A DNA stretch of 64,000 bases from Ipomoea triloba (taxonomy: Eukaryota > Streptophyta > Magnoliopsida > Solanales > Convolvulaceae), in contig NC_044917.1 of NCBI RefSeq assembly GCF_003576645.1, positions 3,386,359 to 3,450,358 on the forward strand, written 5' to 3'. Position numbers and translations under genes: made by a program. The notes beneath the pieces are model-generated. The model did no database searches. It saw nothing but the letters and a program-made list of their open reading frames with translations, and was not told the origin of the DNA. Each line of letters begins with the position of its first letter. Positions within the stretch are counted from its first letter, which is position 1. Shown one piece after another: positions 34,623-45,800 of the stretch.

Positions 34623-34861
34623 ATATAATGTATAAATTATTCTAACTCATAAAATTCAGCAACGTCATTATTGACCACGATCCACACCATAATTTGCCAT
34701 AGAGACACTTACCCAAAAACAATGTGGCCTACTTTGAGAATTTTAGTAGCCCAATCATTAAAAGCAACAAAATATGATTAATGGGCTTCTCGCAAGTTGC
34801 AGCATGCGACAACTAATCCAGAAGTCCAGAATTAGAAGCCTGCAAGTAGATAATTCAGTTG

Positions 34862-35868
34862 TTACATCGTGGACCATGGTCCAAAAACGTCAATGTTTCT
34901 TTAAGTAAAGAAACGCCTACCGTCACATCTTAACGGAGCTCTGTAAATGAAACTACAATTTATCTCAAATGATATTGTCTCACATTTATTTTTATATTAT
35001 CAAATGAAACTGTAGTTATATCGAAATGAAACTGTAGTTGTGTTGAAAGTAAACTGCAGTGTATATAAAATGAAATTGAATAGCAGTTTTACATATTTGA
35101 GTGTATAATGTCAAATGAAACTATAGTTATATCGAAAAGAAACGGTAGTTGTGTTGAAAGGAAACTGCAATGTATATAAAATGAAACTGAATATGTTACA
35201 CTACTGTAGAGCTACTTTACTGCTAATGGCATCGACGGATGTCGTTTCTATTCATTAAAAGAAACGACACAGTTTTGAACCATAATCCACAATATAATTT
35301 GCGTAGATCAATCGTTATACGGTGAACCATGGTCCCAAAACGCCGCCGTTTCATTAAGTAAAGAAACAGTTGCCGTAACATCTTAACGGAGCTCCGTAAA
35401 TGAAACTACAGTTCATCTCAAAATATACAACCTCACATTTGTTTTTATATTATCAAATAAAACTGTAGTTATATCAAAATGAAACTGTAGTTGTGCTGAA
35501 AGAAAATCGCAGTGTATATAAAATGAAACTGAATAACAGTTTCACATATTTGAGTGTATACTGTCCCATGAAACTGTAGTTATATCGAAATGATATTATA
35601 GTTGTGTTGAAAGGAAACTGTAGTGTATTATAAAAGAAACTGTAATTGTGTTGTAAGGAAACTGAATAAGAGTTTAATTCATATATTTGAGTGTATAATG
35701 TTGAACTGTAGTTGTATTAAAATGAAACTCCAATATATATATATATAACAAAACGGAATATGTTATACATAGAGAGTTAACGACGCGAAAGAAAGTCGTT
35801 TCAACCATTTATTTTCATTAATCAAAGCGGCATCATATCGTTTTGATGCATAAACCACAAAATAATCT
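34862..35868 (+). repeat. Tandem pair of gaaactgtagtt short-motif elements (downstream of GH5-C)
   Basis: Two related units lie in tandem (about 34862-35303 and 35304-35868). Each opens with accatggtccc/caaaaacg and catcttaacggagctc, then repeats gaaactgtagttatatcgaa and gtgttgaaaggaaactg, and ends near aaccacaaaataat or ccacaatataatttgc. An inverted relative lies on the other side of GH5-C at 39.5-40.2 kb. No coding capacity. Confidence 0.7.
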
Positions 35869-36000
35869 AACTCATTTATTTCATTTCTGAATATTTCTCA
35901 TTCATTTTACTATTTATCATTATAGGCCTACTTTATTGGCTCTTATTAGTATAGTAAACAGATAGTAGATATATATATTCTTAGTGAGTGCGAAATAGCA

Positions 36001-39000
36001 TTAGATGGAGCTAGGAGACGTAGAGATGATCGGAGATGGAGTTATAGAGGTGGTTGTGAGGTTGATATAACCATTGTTTATCATCCACTCCAAACTCCAG
36101 TGATTGATGACATTTTTGAGTGTCCAATACGCCCAACCAAACGTGGCACGATCAAACACTTCCAGCTGGGCCTTTGCAAATCGCTGATACTCTTCCTTTG
36201 TGGCGTTTGGGACCAACCACTCAGTCACCCATTCTCCCACGAAACTGAGCGGTCCGTTTGAGGTTGTCACGGCACTCAGCATGTCTTTGGAGTAGGTGTT
36301 AAGGAAGTCGATGGTCTCCTGTACAGTCCAGTATGCCAAGTTGTAGAGATGGACGTCGATGACGGATCGCTCGTAGCCGGCGGCGAAGGGGAGGAGCTCC
36401 GTCACGTTCTGAACACCCATCCGAACCGACATCACCACGTACGCCGTGGATGAGTGCTTCCGAACCGCCTCGTAGCCGCGTTGGTAGTACCACATCAACG
36501 TCTCTAATGAATTCCACAGCACCGGCTCGTTCATCAGCTGTACCGCGTATAGGCTCGGATTCTCAGCGTACCTACCAAATTTAACAAACTTATATATTAT
36601 ATAAACACTTGTGCCAGACCGTCTGATCTCAAATTATGAGACTGATTTTTAATTAATGAGTCAGAAAGATTCAGCCAGTCTGGCAAATCTGATCTCAATT
36701 GTGAGACAAATCTTTAATTAATGAGTCTGAAAGATCTAATCTGTTTAACAGGTCTAAGATTCAACCCGTCGTGGTCCCATACGTACCTAGCAGTGAGAAA
36801 ATCTATGACGTCAACGGTTTGATCCACGCTGTCTATACCCCATTCCAGAGACCCATCTCTGGTGGCGCCTACAGCCAACCCATTTTGACATCTTGGTGCA
36901 GAGTGCAGATCTATGATAACCTTCAGTCCATATTCCCTATAATATATATATTATATGAAAAAATTCTAATCATAAACATTTTTGAAAACTACGTACTATA
37001 TGTATGTACGGTGAAAATTATGTATACGCACTTAGCCCATAAAAAAGCATTATCTAAAGCCTTCAAGGATCCCCCCACGAAGGGCTTTGGAGGGTTTGGA
37101 TCTCTAGCAATCCACCATCCAACTGGTATTCTCACTGCATTTAGTCCATTGTTGGAGATCCATTTGAAGTCCTCTTCCACTATGAATGTTTCCCAGTGTT
37201 CCTATACACGCATATAATAATATCATCACAATATATGAGTTCTTGGGAATTCTTAATTAACACTAGGATACAAACTGAACAATGAATAATTAATTACGTA
37301 TACAAAGTGTAGGATACAAAGGAAACATGAGCTACACAAGGATACTAATTAACACTAGAGTCTGCCAAGGGCTTTATGGTCTAGTGGCACCGAGTTGCTC
37401 CCTCATATGGGAGGTTTTGAGTTCGAGCATATATTGACTCTTTGTGCTTCATTTGGTTGAAAAAGTAGTTATGAACAAATACTGCATTATAATAGAGTTA
37501 GTCGTATTAACAAAAAATTAACACTAGAGTCCTAAGAGCATCCACAATGATGCATATTTAGGATTTAAAGTCAGAAAGTAAGCCAACTTGACATGAGAGA
37601 GGAGAGGGGAGAGAGGGGGAAGGGAGCTTCTGCAATGAAGGGAGAATAGAACAGTTAAAGCTGACAATTCTATTTTACCATCACCTGCACCGAGCCCTTG
37701 ACACATTTAAATTTTTTTAATATTAGATTTGTTTTTAATTCATCCCCTCTCATTTTCCCTTTCTTAATCACACTTAAAAACTCCTCAAAAATCCTAAAAT
37801 AACCGCATTGATAAGGATGCTCTAATAACCACCAAACTTCATTAAATATATTAACTAACACTACTATCTCATAACCCTATAGACTACAAGTCATGATATG
37901 ATTGGACCTCATGTCCCATTCCATCTATTTGTCCGCATAGTTGAACTCAAAGTAACTAATATTTGATATTTTGGTATAATCAAGACCTTTAAATGGTTGA
38001 TATTTGGTATAATCAAAGACCATTTAGATAGATATACTTACCTTCATAACTTTTGGTGCCATTAATGGACCGTAGCCATTTGTAATTTGAAATTCTCCTT
38101 GGAATCCTCCAAAGATTGTCATGATGAAAATTGATGGATCATCATCACCCCATCCCTCATTTTCTTTAGAATCTGCCGTGACAAGTTCCCTTGTCCTCAC
38201 CTAATTAAGAAATGTTATTGTTAATAATCAATAACATATAAAAATTAGGAAAGAAAATATATTTATAAAATTATATTGCTGTTGATATGCATGCATATAT
38301 AGTTACCTACCTGCAAGAAAAACCCATTGGAGGCCTTAATCCGAACACGATTTGGGTCATCGAAGTTTCTAAGAATCAGAAATGTCTCCGATATACCCGG
38401 TGTGCTTTCGACAACCACGAGGTTGACTCCGGCGCCGCCGTTGGTCATGTCTAATCCGACGAATTGATTGTTGCTAGCCCTCAAGTTAAAGGTGGTCTCG
38501 TTGATCCTCCACAACTACAAGAATAAGTAGTGAATATTACATAGATTAAGCAGGTTTAATCTTAATTAGGATTCGTTTTCTCAGACATTAATTTCAACGA
38601 ATAATATAATACTTACTCTGAAAACTGTCAATTTCGAAGACACCGTTTCATTAGCAACTAAGATCGTCCCGCTGCTGGACTCTGTAGAGAGATACCTTCC
38701 GACCGTAACAGATTTAAATTGGACCATAGTTCCATCCTGGAAAGCATTTCAGTTCAAGAGTTAATAATAATTACTTCAACAACGGTAGGTTAACTATTGA
38801 GCATATAATATATAAACATAAACGTGCAATCCAACTATTAACTTAGACTTTTAGTTGAAATAGAACACATGTTTTAATTTGATATCAGAGCCCTCACACG
38901 TGAGTAGCATGTTGAGTATATAATAATATATAAATATAAATGTGCAATCTGACTATTAGTTTATATTTTTAGTTGAGATAGAGCCCTCACACGTGAGTGA

Positions 39001-39361
39001 ACATGTTGAACATATAATAATATATAAACAGAAATGTGCAATCCAACTATTAGTTTAGACTTTTAGTTGAGATGAAACACATTCTGCAATTTAAGGAAAA
39101 TTTAGTAAATATAGTATAGGAAGGAGGAAGGAATTGAAGAACCAGGAGATCTTTGTTGGGAATGGCGTCAAAGAGAGAAGGCTTGATCCATCCTTCGGTG
39201 ACTAGCCAACCGCCGAGATTAACAGCGCGAACCCGGAAGCCGTTGGAACCCGCCGGAGCGGCGACATTCGCCTGAGAAACTAATGAGAGTATGCAACAGA
39301 CGACGAGGATAATGAAAACATAGTTGGGCTTCATGGTTGGTAGTAGTGTCTGTGTATCCAT
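36001..39361 (-). CDS. GH5-C: GH5 beta-glucosidase-like protein with fascin-like domain and altered loop
   Basis: Exons 39143-39361, 38617-38736, 38311-38514, 38042-38200, 37032-37201, 36787-36936 and 36001-36571 give 530 residues, the longest copy. Exon 1 has six extra codons (MDTQTLLPTMKPNYVF), and the fascin insert has three extra residues (DMTNGGAGVNLV). Acid/base Glu356 (LMNEP) and nucleophile Glu454 (SFVGEW) are present. The loop that reads HAAPGSQNG in A, B, E and F is HSAPRCQNG here and is followed by LAVGATRDG, so the conserved Gly-Ser is Arg-Cys close to an active-site histidine. The C-terminal tail is threonine/serine-rich (LTTTSITPSPIIS). Intron 4 holds a full SINE and a Tourist-like MITE. 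Its TATA box is degraded. Coding potential is intact, but expression or specificity may have changed. Confidence 0.9.
37347..37531 (+). mobile_element. SINE family 1, full-length with 16-base target duplication (GH5-C intron 4)
   Basis: The element is 37363-37515 (153 bases). aattaacactagagtc flanks it at 37347-37362 and 37516-37531. The 5' part has an A-box-like tatggtctagtggcaccgag and a B-box-like gttttgagttcgagc, as in tRNA-derived SINEs. The 3' part reads ttatgaacaaatactgcatt, then agagttagtcgtattaac and a short A run. It lies antisense to the gene. Confidence 0.85.
37536..37822. mobile_element. Tourist-like MITE (GH5-C intron 4)
   Basis: Ends gagcatccacaatg and cattgataaggatgctc, flanked by TAA on both sides (37533-37535 and 37823-37825). 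It is related to 42242-42601 in inverse orientation. It sits four bases from the SINE target duplication. Confidence 0.7.
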
Positions 39362-39410
39362 CTTCTTGTATGTGCACTATATTATTCCATCAATTCCGAT
39401 GATTTTGCCT

Positions 39411-39420
39411 CCTTTCATAC
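39411..39420 (-). promoter_or_regulatory. Degraded TATA box of GH5-C
   Basis: At the position where A, B, D and E have TATAAAAA, the minus strand of C reads gtatgaaagg. The flanking promoter block (agcctaactcgttttccatg on the plus strand) is otherwise conserved. Confidence 0.55.
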
Positions 39421-39514
39421 CAGCCTAACTCGTTTTCCATGCCGCAAAGGAAATTGCAAATTTCATCCATCCCAACTTATTTTCTAATAATACAGTAGCT
39501 TTCTGGTTTCCTAG

Positions 39515-40240
39515 GGCAAACTTTACTTGGGACCATGTGTGTACCCGGTCCGTAATGGTCTCGTTTCTTTTAATGAAACAAAAAGACACTCCGTTCCGTG
39601 TAATTTGTTCTGTTTATATAACATATTCAGTTTAATTTTATATACGTCGTAGTTTCATTTCAGCATATATAACTAAAGTTTCATTTTGTTTCAACTACAG
39701 TTTCATTTGACATTATACAATAGTCTTATTACAGTGAGACCAGTTATTGAATTTCATTTTATACACATTATAGTCTTATTACAATATCACTAAATTATAG
39801 TAATTCTAAGTCAATTACGGTTTCCTTGAACAATATACACTTAAATATGTGAAACTGTTATCCAGTTTCATTTTATATGCACTGTAGTTTCATTATAACA
39901 CAACTAAAGTATCATTTTGATATAACTAGAGTTTTATTTGACAATACACATTCAATATATGAGACATGTTATTCAGTTTATTTTTATACATATTGTAGTT
40001 TCTTTTCAGCAAAACTAAAGTATCATTTCAATTCAAGTAGAGTTTTATTTGACAATATATATACACTCAATATGTGAGACATATTATTCAGTTTCGTTTT
40101 ATACATACTGCAGTTTCATTTCAACACAACTAAAGTATCACTTCAATTCATTACAGTTTCATTTCATAATATAAACACAACACGTAACATAGTTTCATTT
40201 TAAATACACTGTAGTTTCATTTTGTTATGAACACACAAAA
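39515..40240 (-). repeat. Inverted relative of the gaaactgtagtt elements (upstream of GH5-C)
   Basis: The plus strand opens gggcaaactttacttgggac, then catgtgtgtacccggtccgt, and continues with repeated acagtttcattt and tgtagtttcattttaacacaa-like words to about 40230. These are the complements of the words at 34.9-35.8 kb, so GH5-C is bracketed by opposing copies. Confidence 0.7.
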
Positions 40241-42137
40241 AATACGAAATTTTTTAAAATATAACGGCTATTGTTTAATTCCACATGACAGTTTTGGTCC
40301 ACATGTTTAATTTCTATCAATTTTCATCCACGACTATTGTTTTAGTACTAATTTTCATTCCCGACTATTACTTTAGTGCCAAAATTCGTCATGTCGGTCA
40401 CTCATTCGTTTAAGACATGCCGAAATCTAAAATTTTAATATATTTTTGTCATTTTCAACTTATGATCCCAATTTGAGCATGAATAATGAGATTAAGTCCT
40501 ACGATCCATCCTAATTTGTAATTCTCCTCCGCATCTTACCTTAATTCGAGGGAGAGAACTGTGAATTGGAATCGATCTTAGGGCTTAAGTCCCTTTATTA
40601 ATGTTCAAATCGATCTTAGGCGGTAGGCGCTCCCCGAGCACCCGAGGAACGCCTAACAATTTTTTCAACCATGATTTCGGCACTAAAACGTGTGAACCAA
40701 AACTGTCATTTTACTAATATTTGTGAGACCAAATTTGGTATTTACTCAATTATTTTTAGTATAGATCATGATTTTTGTTTTTAAAGCAGCACCAATCAAA
40801 ATAAGTCATGACTAGTAATATAATTTTCATTGAGATATTAAGATAGATAGGATTATTAATTAGCTCGATCTTGTACTAATAATCATATTGTAATTACTGC
40901 CTATTAGTGTACTAAATTGTGTCTATTGTACTAATCAAATTGTAACTATTGGTGTACTATAAACACATATTATGTCTGCCATAATTTACAATATTGGGCA
41001 TGTGTACTGTTCTTAAACAGTACACTAAGTTTTTAATTTCATAATAAACTACTAGAAGTTAAGAAGAATGTGCACAATATGATTAATACAGTATCTTTCT
41101 GAGATTTGCGTACAAATAAAATAATTTCTCATTTTAATTTTATATAAATAGATTACAATTTAGAAAGAAAAGACAACAACAATCATGGAAGCAGCGACCA
41201 CGCATGTCTTAAAAAAAATAAAAATGAAAAACCTCAATATTAATCCCCCTCTCCAATTTTTTGTCCTCCGTCATAATTTACAACAAATATCTGATTGCTT
41301 AACGCGTAATTTCTTAATAGTCTACTCTAATTTATGTCTTTTGTAGTAGTATAAACTTAACGAAAATCATAATTTTAACTTTGTTTGTTAGAAAGTCAAT
41401 ATCTTCATTATTATAAATTCACGAGATTAAAATAAATTGAGGTTTCCCTTTGAATTTATACAACTTCTAAACGCAAAAAATTAGAGTAAAGCTGTGAAAA
41501 AGTACAATTTTTTCTTCCTTCCTAATAGAAATTATTTGTCAAATTTATGATGGAAAATAATCAAAAGTGACAAAGATAAAATAATAAGAGAATTAATATT
41601 GATGCATTTTACCGCCAGGACTATGGTCTAAAATTCGACAGCAATAATAGTGTGAGAATTATTTTTGAAATGAACAGATCTCTTATATGCATTGACATTT
41701 AGCCATGTCTACTAAATCACTGATTTACTGTGATTTATCTTCTCCCACGTGCTTTATTGGGTTAGAGCATTGGAGCCCATAGGATTAGAGATTCAATTTT
41801 TTGGAAAAAGAATACCAATAGTGAATTCATCCAGAGTCGTTACACTTGCAACAGTGAATTGTAACAGAGTCACTAAAACTCAAAAAAAAAATAGTGAATT
41901 CATCCAAAATCAAGAATAAAAAGATTAATAAGTAATAACTTTCCAAAGTGTAGAATTGAATATAGAGTTACACTTCCAATAAAAAGAAGGAAAATACTAC
42001 ATGCATTCCCATTTCATACTCCCAACTTATACTTCATCTCACAAACTTTTGATGTAGACACTTGTCTCAAGACTCACATGATGAAAATATCTAATCTTTA
42101 TTTGTCACATCAGGGAGTTGAATTTGGGAGTATATGT

Positions 42138-42143
<6 letters not shown>
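40241..42143. other. Array spacer, type 2
   Basis: The stretch from about 41036 (taataaactactagaagtta) to 41900 matches 55.29-56.1 kb between GH5-E and GH5-F, including gcatgtcttaaaaaaa and gagattcaattttttgg. Near 40620, gcggtaggcgctcc recalls the ctaggcg element in GH5-D. No gene seen. Confidence 0.55.
41818..41906 (+). mobile_element. SINE 3'-tail insertion with 16-base target duplication
   Basis: atagtgaattcatcca at 41818-41833 and 41891-41906 flanks a 57-base insert ending attgtaacagagtcactaaa, then actc and nine A. The homologous spacer at about 56070 has one copy of the target. It represents a strongly 5'-truncated SINE. Confidence 0.8.

Positions 42144-42197
<54 letters not shown>
42144..42197. 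repeat. (GT)n-(TA)n microsatellite
   Basis: gtgtgtgtgtgtatatat grades into a run of about 20 TA units. Confidence 0.9.
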
Positions 42198-42198
<1 letters not shown>

Positions 42199-42241
42199 CT
42201 CTAAAAAGAATATGGTACCAGAGCCCACTTCTAGAATTTTA

Positions 42242-42601
42242 GAGCATCCTTATCAATGGGGTTTATTCGCGGTTATTGAGGAGTTTTTGTAAGTGTAATT
42301 AGGAAAGAGAAAATTGGTGGGAAGAAAAAAAAATAATAAATCTGATTTATAAAATAAAAAAAAATTAATGCACATTGTCAGGCGCGCCTAACGCGCGTGC
42401 AATGCACGCGCCCGCTGGGCGCATAAAGTGACAGCCACGCATGGCTGTCACTAGTTGTATTGAAAGCAGTGGGACCCAAATTCTCTGCAATATTTCTTCA
42501 TTTGCAGAAGATACTAAATCCTTCTCTCTCCCCCACCTCTGTCTTTCATGTTGGATTTAATCTGACATGATCCACACCAATAGCTATTGGTGTGGATGCT
42601 C
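42242..42601. mobile_element. Tourist-like MITE with GC-rich palindromic core
   Basis: Ends gagcatccttatcaatgggg and ccaatagctattggtgtgga then tgctc, with TTA on both sides (42239-42241 and 42602-42604). Inside, gcgcgtgc/aat/gcacgcgc at 42393-42411 is a perfect palindrome, and tgacagcca is mirrored at 42429-42450. The core is far more GC-rich than its surroundings. Confidence 0.7.
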
Positions 42602-42835
42602 TTATTAGCCTAAAAATTAAAAGCAACCAACTTGCAATAAAAGCGGTTGTTATGCGGAGGTACATAAGTTTATGGAACTAAAACTCAACAATTAATAATA
42701 ATATAATTGTTGTCTTATTATTATACTAAAACCAACCCAGACCAACAATATAATTTATTAAAATTTTGAAGGATTACATGCATTAGCCGAGGTAGAAGGT
42801 AGCTTAGCTAGGATTGCTTCATACTATATATTATA

Positions 42836-45800
42836 TTAAATGGAGAGATGAGATGAGATGGAATTAGACTCTGTGAAGTTGATATAACCATTCTTTATCA
42901 TCCACTCCAAACTCCAATGATTCTTCACATTTTTGAGCGTCCAATACGCCCAACCAAAAGTGGCAACCTCAAACGCTTCAAGCTGGGCCTTAACAAATCG
43001 CTGATACTCTTCCTTTGTGGCGTTTTCAACGCCCCAAACCGCCACCCATTCCCCCACGAAACTGAGGGGCCCGTTTGAGGTTGTCACGGCGTTAAGCGTG
43101 TCTTTGTAGTAGGTGTTGATGAAGTCCAGGCTGTCCTGCACGGTGGTGTACCCGTAGTCGTAGAGATGGACGTCGATGACGGATCCCTCGTACTCGGCAG
43201 CGAAGGGGAGGAGCTCCGTCACGTTTGCGATCCCCATCCGAGTGGACATCACCACGTACGCGGTGGATGAGTGCTTCCGAACCGCCTTGTAACCGGCTTT
43301 GTAGTACTCCATCACTATCTCTAGTGAATCCCACAGCACCGGCTCGTTCATCAGCTGTATCGCGTATAGACTCGGGTTCTCAGCGTACCTATATATGTGT
43401 ATTATATATATGTTTACACTCATGGTTGAAAAAATTGCAAGGCCCTTCTCGGGCATACTGAGGGCGCCTAGGCGACAGTCTATTTTTTTATCTTTTAAAA
43501 TTTGTTTAATAGTTTAATAATTAGTGCTAAAATATTTAATTTAGAATTTGAACAATTTAGAATTATTTCGCCCAAAACCATTTAGTCTTGAGTAAAATAA
43601 TCCATTTAAAAAAGAATGGAACAATAGCTAATCAGCATACTAGGCGACCTAGTCTGTGGCTAGGAGACCTAGTCGTCGGCGTCTAGAAGATTTAGGCGGT
43701 CAATGCTAGCGGCCTAGTTGGTCGTCTAGCTGGCCAGCCGCCTAAGCTAGACCACCAATTACGGTGATAAACTAGGCAGTCAGCCAGTGTTTAGTCACAA
43801 TTTCTGCAACACTGTATGTTTAACGTAACAAACTTTTATATATATATAGGGGCTCGCTCATGTGCGAACCATTGCCCAGAAGCAGAAAGGAAATGAGACG
43901 CTTCACAGCCGTCCACGTGTCCTAAAAAAAGATGTGGTGACATTTTTGTAAATAACTCGAACTTTGGTGTAAGTAATTGTGTTATAAGTGCAAGTAGCTG
44001 GTACACATTTGCAAGTAAAATCACTTACAAGTGCACCTATTTTCACTTACAACATTCATGCACCTAGGTGCACCTAATTATAACGTTAGCGACAACTACA
44101 TCTGGACACGTGATCGGATGACATGCATTCTCAGTTCTTTTCTGAGCGGGGTGGTTCGCACTTGAACGCGATCTTTTATATATATATTCATGGACAGTAC
44201 GTACTACCTAGCAGTGAGAAAATCAATGACGCCAACAGTTTGATCAAGGCTGTCTATGCCCCATCCCAGACTCCCATCTCTGCAGCCGCCATTAAAGAAC
44301 CCATTTTGAGATCTTGGTGCAGCGTGAAGATCTATGATAACCTTGAGTCCATATTTCCTATAATCATATATAGATTATGAAAAAAAATTCTAATCATCAA
44401 CATTTTTTAAAACTACTATATATATGTATGTATGCATGATACGCACTTAGCCCATAAAAAAGCATTATCTAAAGCCTTCAAGGATCCCCCGACGAAGGGC
44501 TTTGGAGGGTTTGGATCGCTAGCAATCCACCATCCAACTGGTATTCTCACTGCATTTAGTCCATTGTTGGAGATCCATTTGAAGTCCTCTTCCACTATGA
44601 ATGTTTCCCAGTGTTCCTATACATACATATAATAATTAATTAATATCAACTCAAATGATCATTTTTTCCATTACCTTTTTTTGTTTCGTAGACTATCCTA
44701 TAAGAGTTGTACAATAAATATTTTGGTCAAAAATATTCTTAAAGTTGGTTATTTTTTCTAATTAGTGTTACCATGTATATGCATCCACAGTATATTTTTT
44801 TTATCTTCTTCAATAATAATAATTTATAGACATTATATATTGGAGTACTATATAACTTATTTCCTTAAATATAAATATCAAAGTAATCAAACTTATATAA
44901 ATGGTTACATTATTATTATTATACAATAATATTTATTATTTAAATTCGAAATACATCTAAGATTTTAATATAGATTACTAATATTAGACATCTATTTTTG
45001 TGCATATATTATTGTGCATCGCGCATAAAAAATACTAGTGTGTGTACAATTTAATGTATAGTGCACTATCATTTAGATACATATATGTACGTACCCTCAT
45101 AACTTTTGGTGCCATTAATGGACCGTAGCCATTTGTAATTTGAAACTCTCCTTCGAATTGTCTAAAGCTTGACATGATAAAAACCGAGGGATCATCGTCA
45201 CTCCACCCCTCATTCCCTTTAGAATCTGCAGTGACGAGCTCCTCCGTCTTCACCTAAGAAAATGTTATTATATTTTCATTAATTGAACAATATAAAAAAA
45301 GACATTTTCATAATTCAAAAAAAAATCAAGTGCTACAATCCGTTAAGTTTAATGTATGCTTATTAACTAGAGAAATCTTTATTATTAAAAAATAATTTAA
45401 AAAATAAAGAATTCATTTTTATTACATTTTTAATTTGAATAATAAATTAATAATAATAAAAACATTAAAATTTTCACAAAAATTAAAATAAATGCAATCT
45501 TAATTTCTTAGTTTTGCTCAAATTGGATTCCATCCAAAATTAAATGAAACTTTTCTCCCAATTTACAATGACTTTAGTTGACTTTATCATAGGATATATA
45601 ACTACTCACAACAACTTGTGGATAAATACAAATCATCATACAAGCTATGATAGATAGAAAAGGATGTCATTTTCATAAATATTACAATTTTGTGGTAATA
45701 TATATATAAATGACACATACTTTTTTATTTTCTTTTTCTTTATTTTCAAGGGTAAAATCTACTAGATTGATGATTTAGATTTGTCAACACATTCTCACCT

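Larger units (their letters stand above)
30251..34861. repeat. Array spacer between GH5-B and GH5-C, type 1 then type 2
   Basis: A decayed gtgcgtttggttcgtacgtg MITE end lies at about 30294. The CACTA-like end cactacatcaaaaacatcat begins at 32222 and its block runs to about 33130. The tttccatgccacaaaggaaa duplications follow to about 33600. From about 34000 the sequence switches to the spacer type found between C/D and E/F (for example gggcttctcgcaagttgcag near 34783, matching 56.25 kb). No intact gene seen; the open frames are short and unconserved. Confidence 0.6.

Noticed and set aside
34862..35868. CRISPR-like look of the regularly spaced gaaactgtagtt words
   Set aside because: Spacing is irregular, the words are degenerate, the spacers are not unique sequences, and the genome is a plant's.
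36771..37217. 148-codon plus-strand frame over GH5-C exons 5-6, with similar ones over the other copies
   Set aside because: It recurs wherever GH5 exons occur and mirrors their conservation; it crosses exon-intron borders with no family resemblance of its own.
37363..37440. tRNA gene suggested by A- and B-box motifs (also at 9350, 31050 and 34540)
   Set aside because: No complete cloverleaf or acceptor stem can be drawn, and the copies carry poly(A) tails or target duplications, so they are SINEs or fragments.
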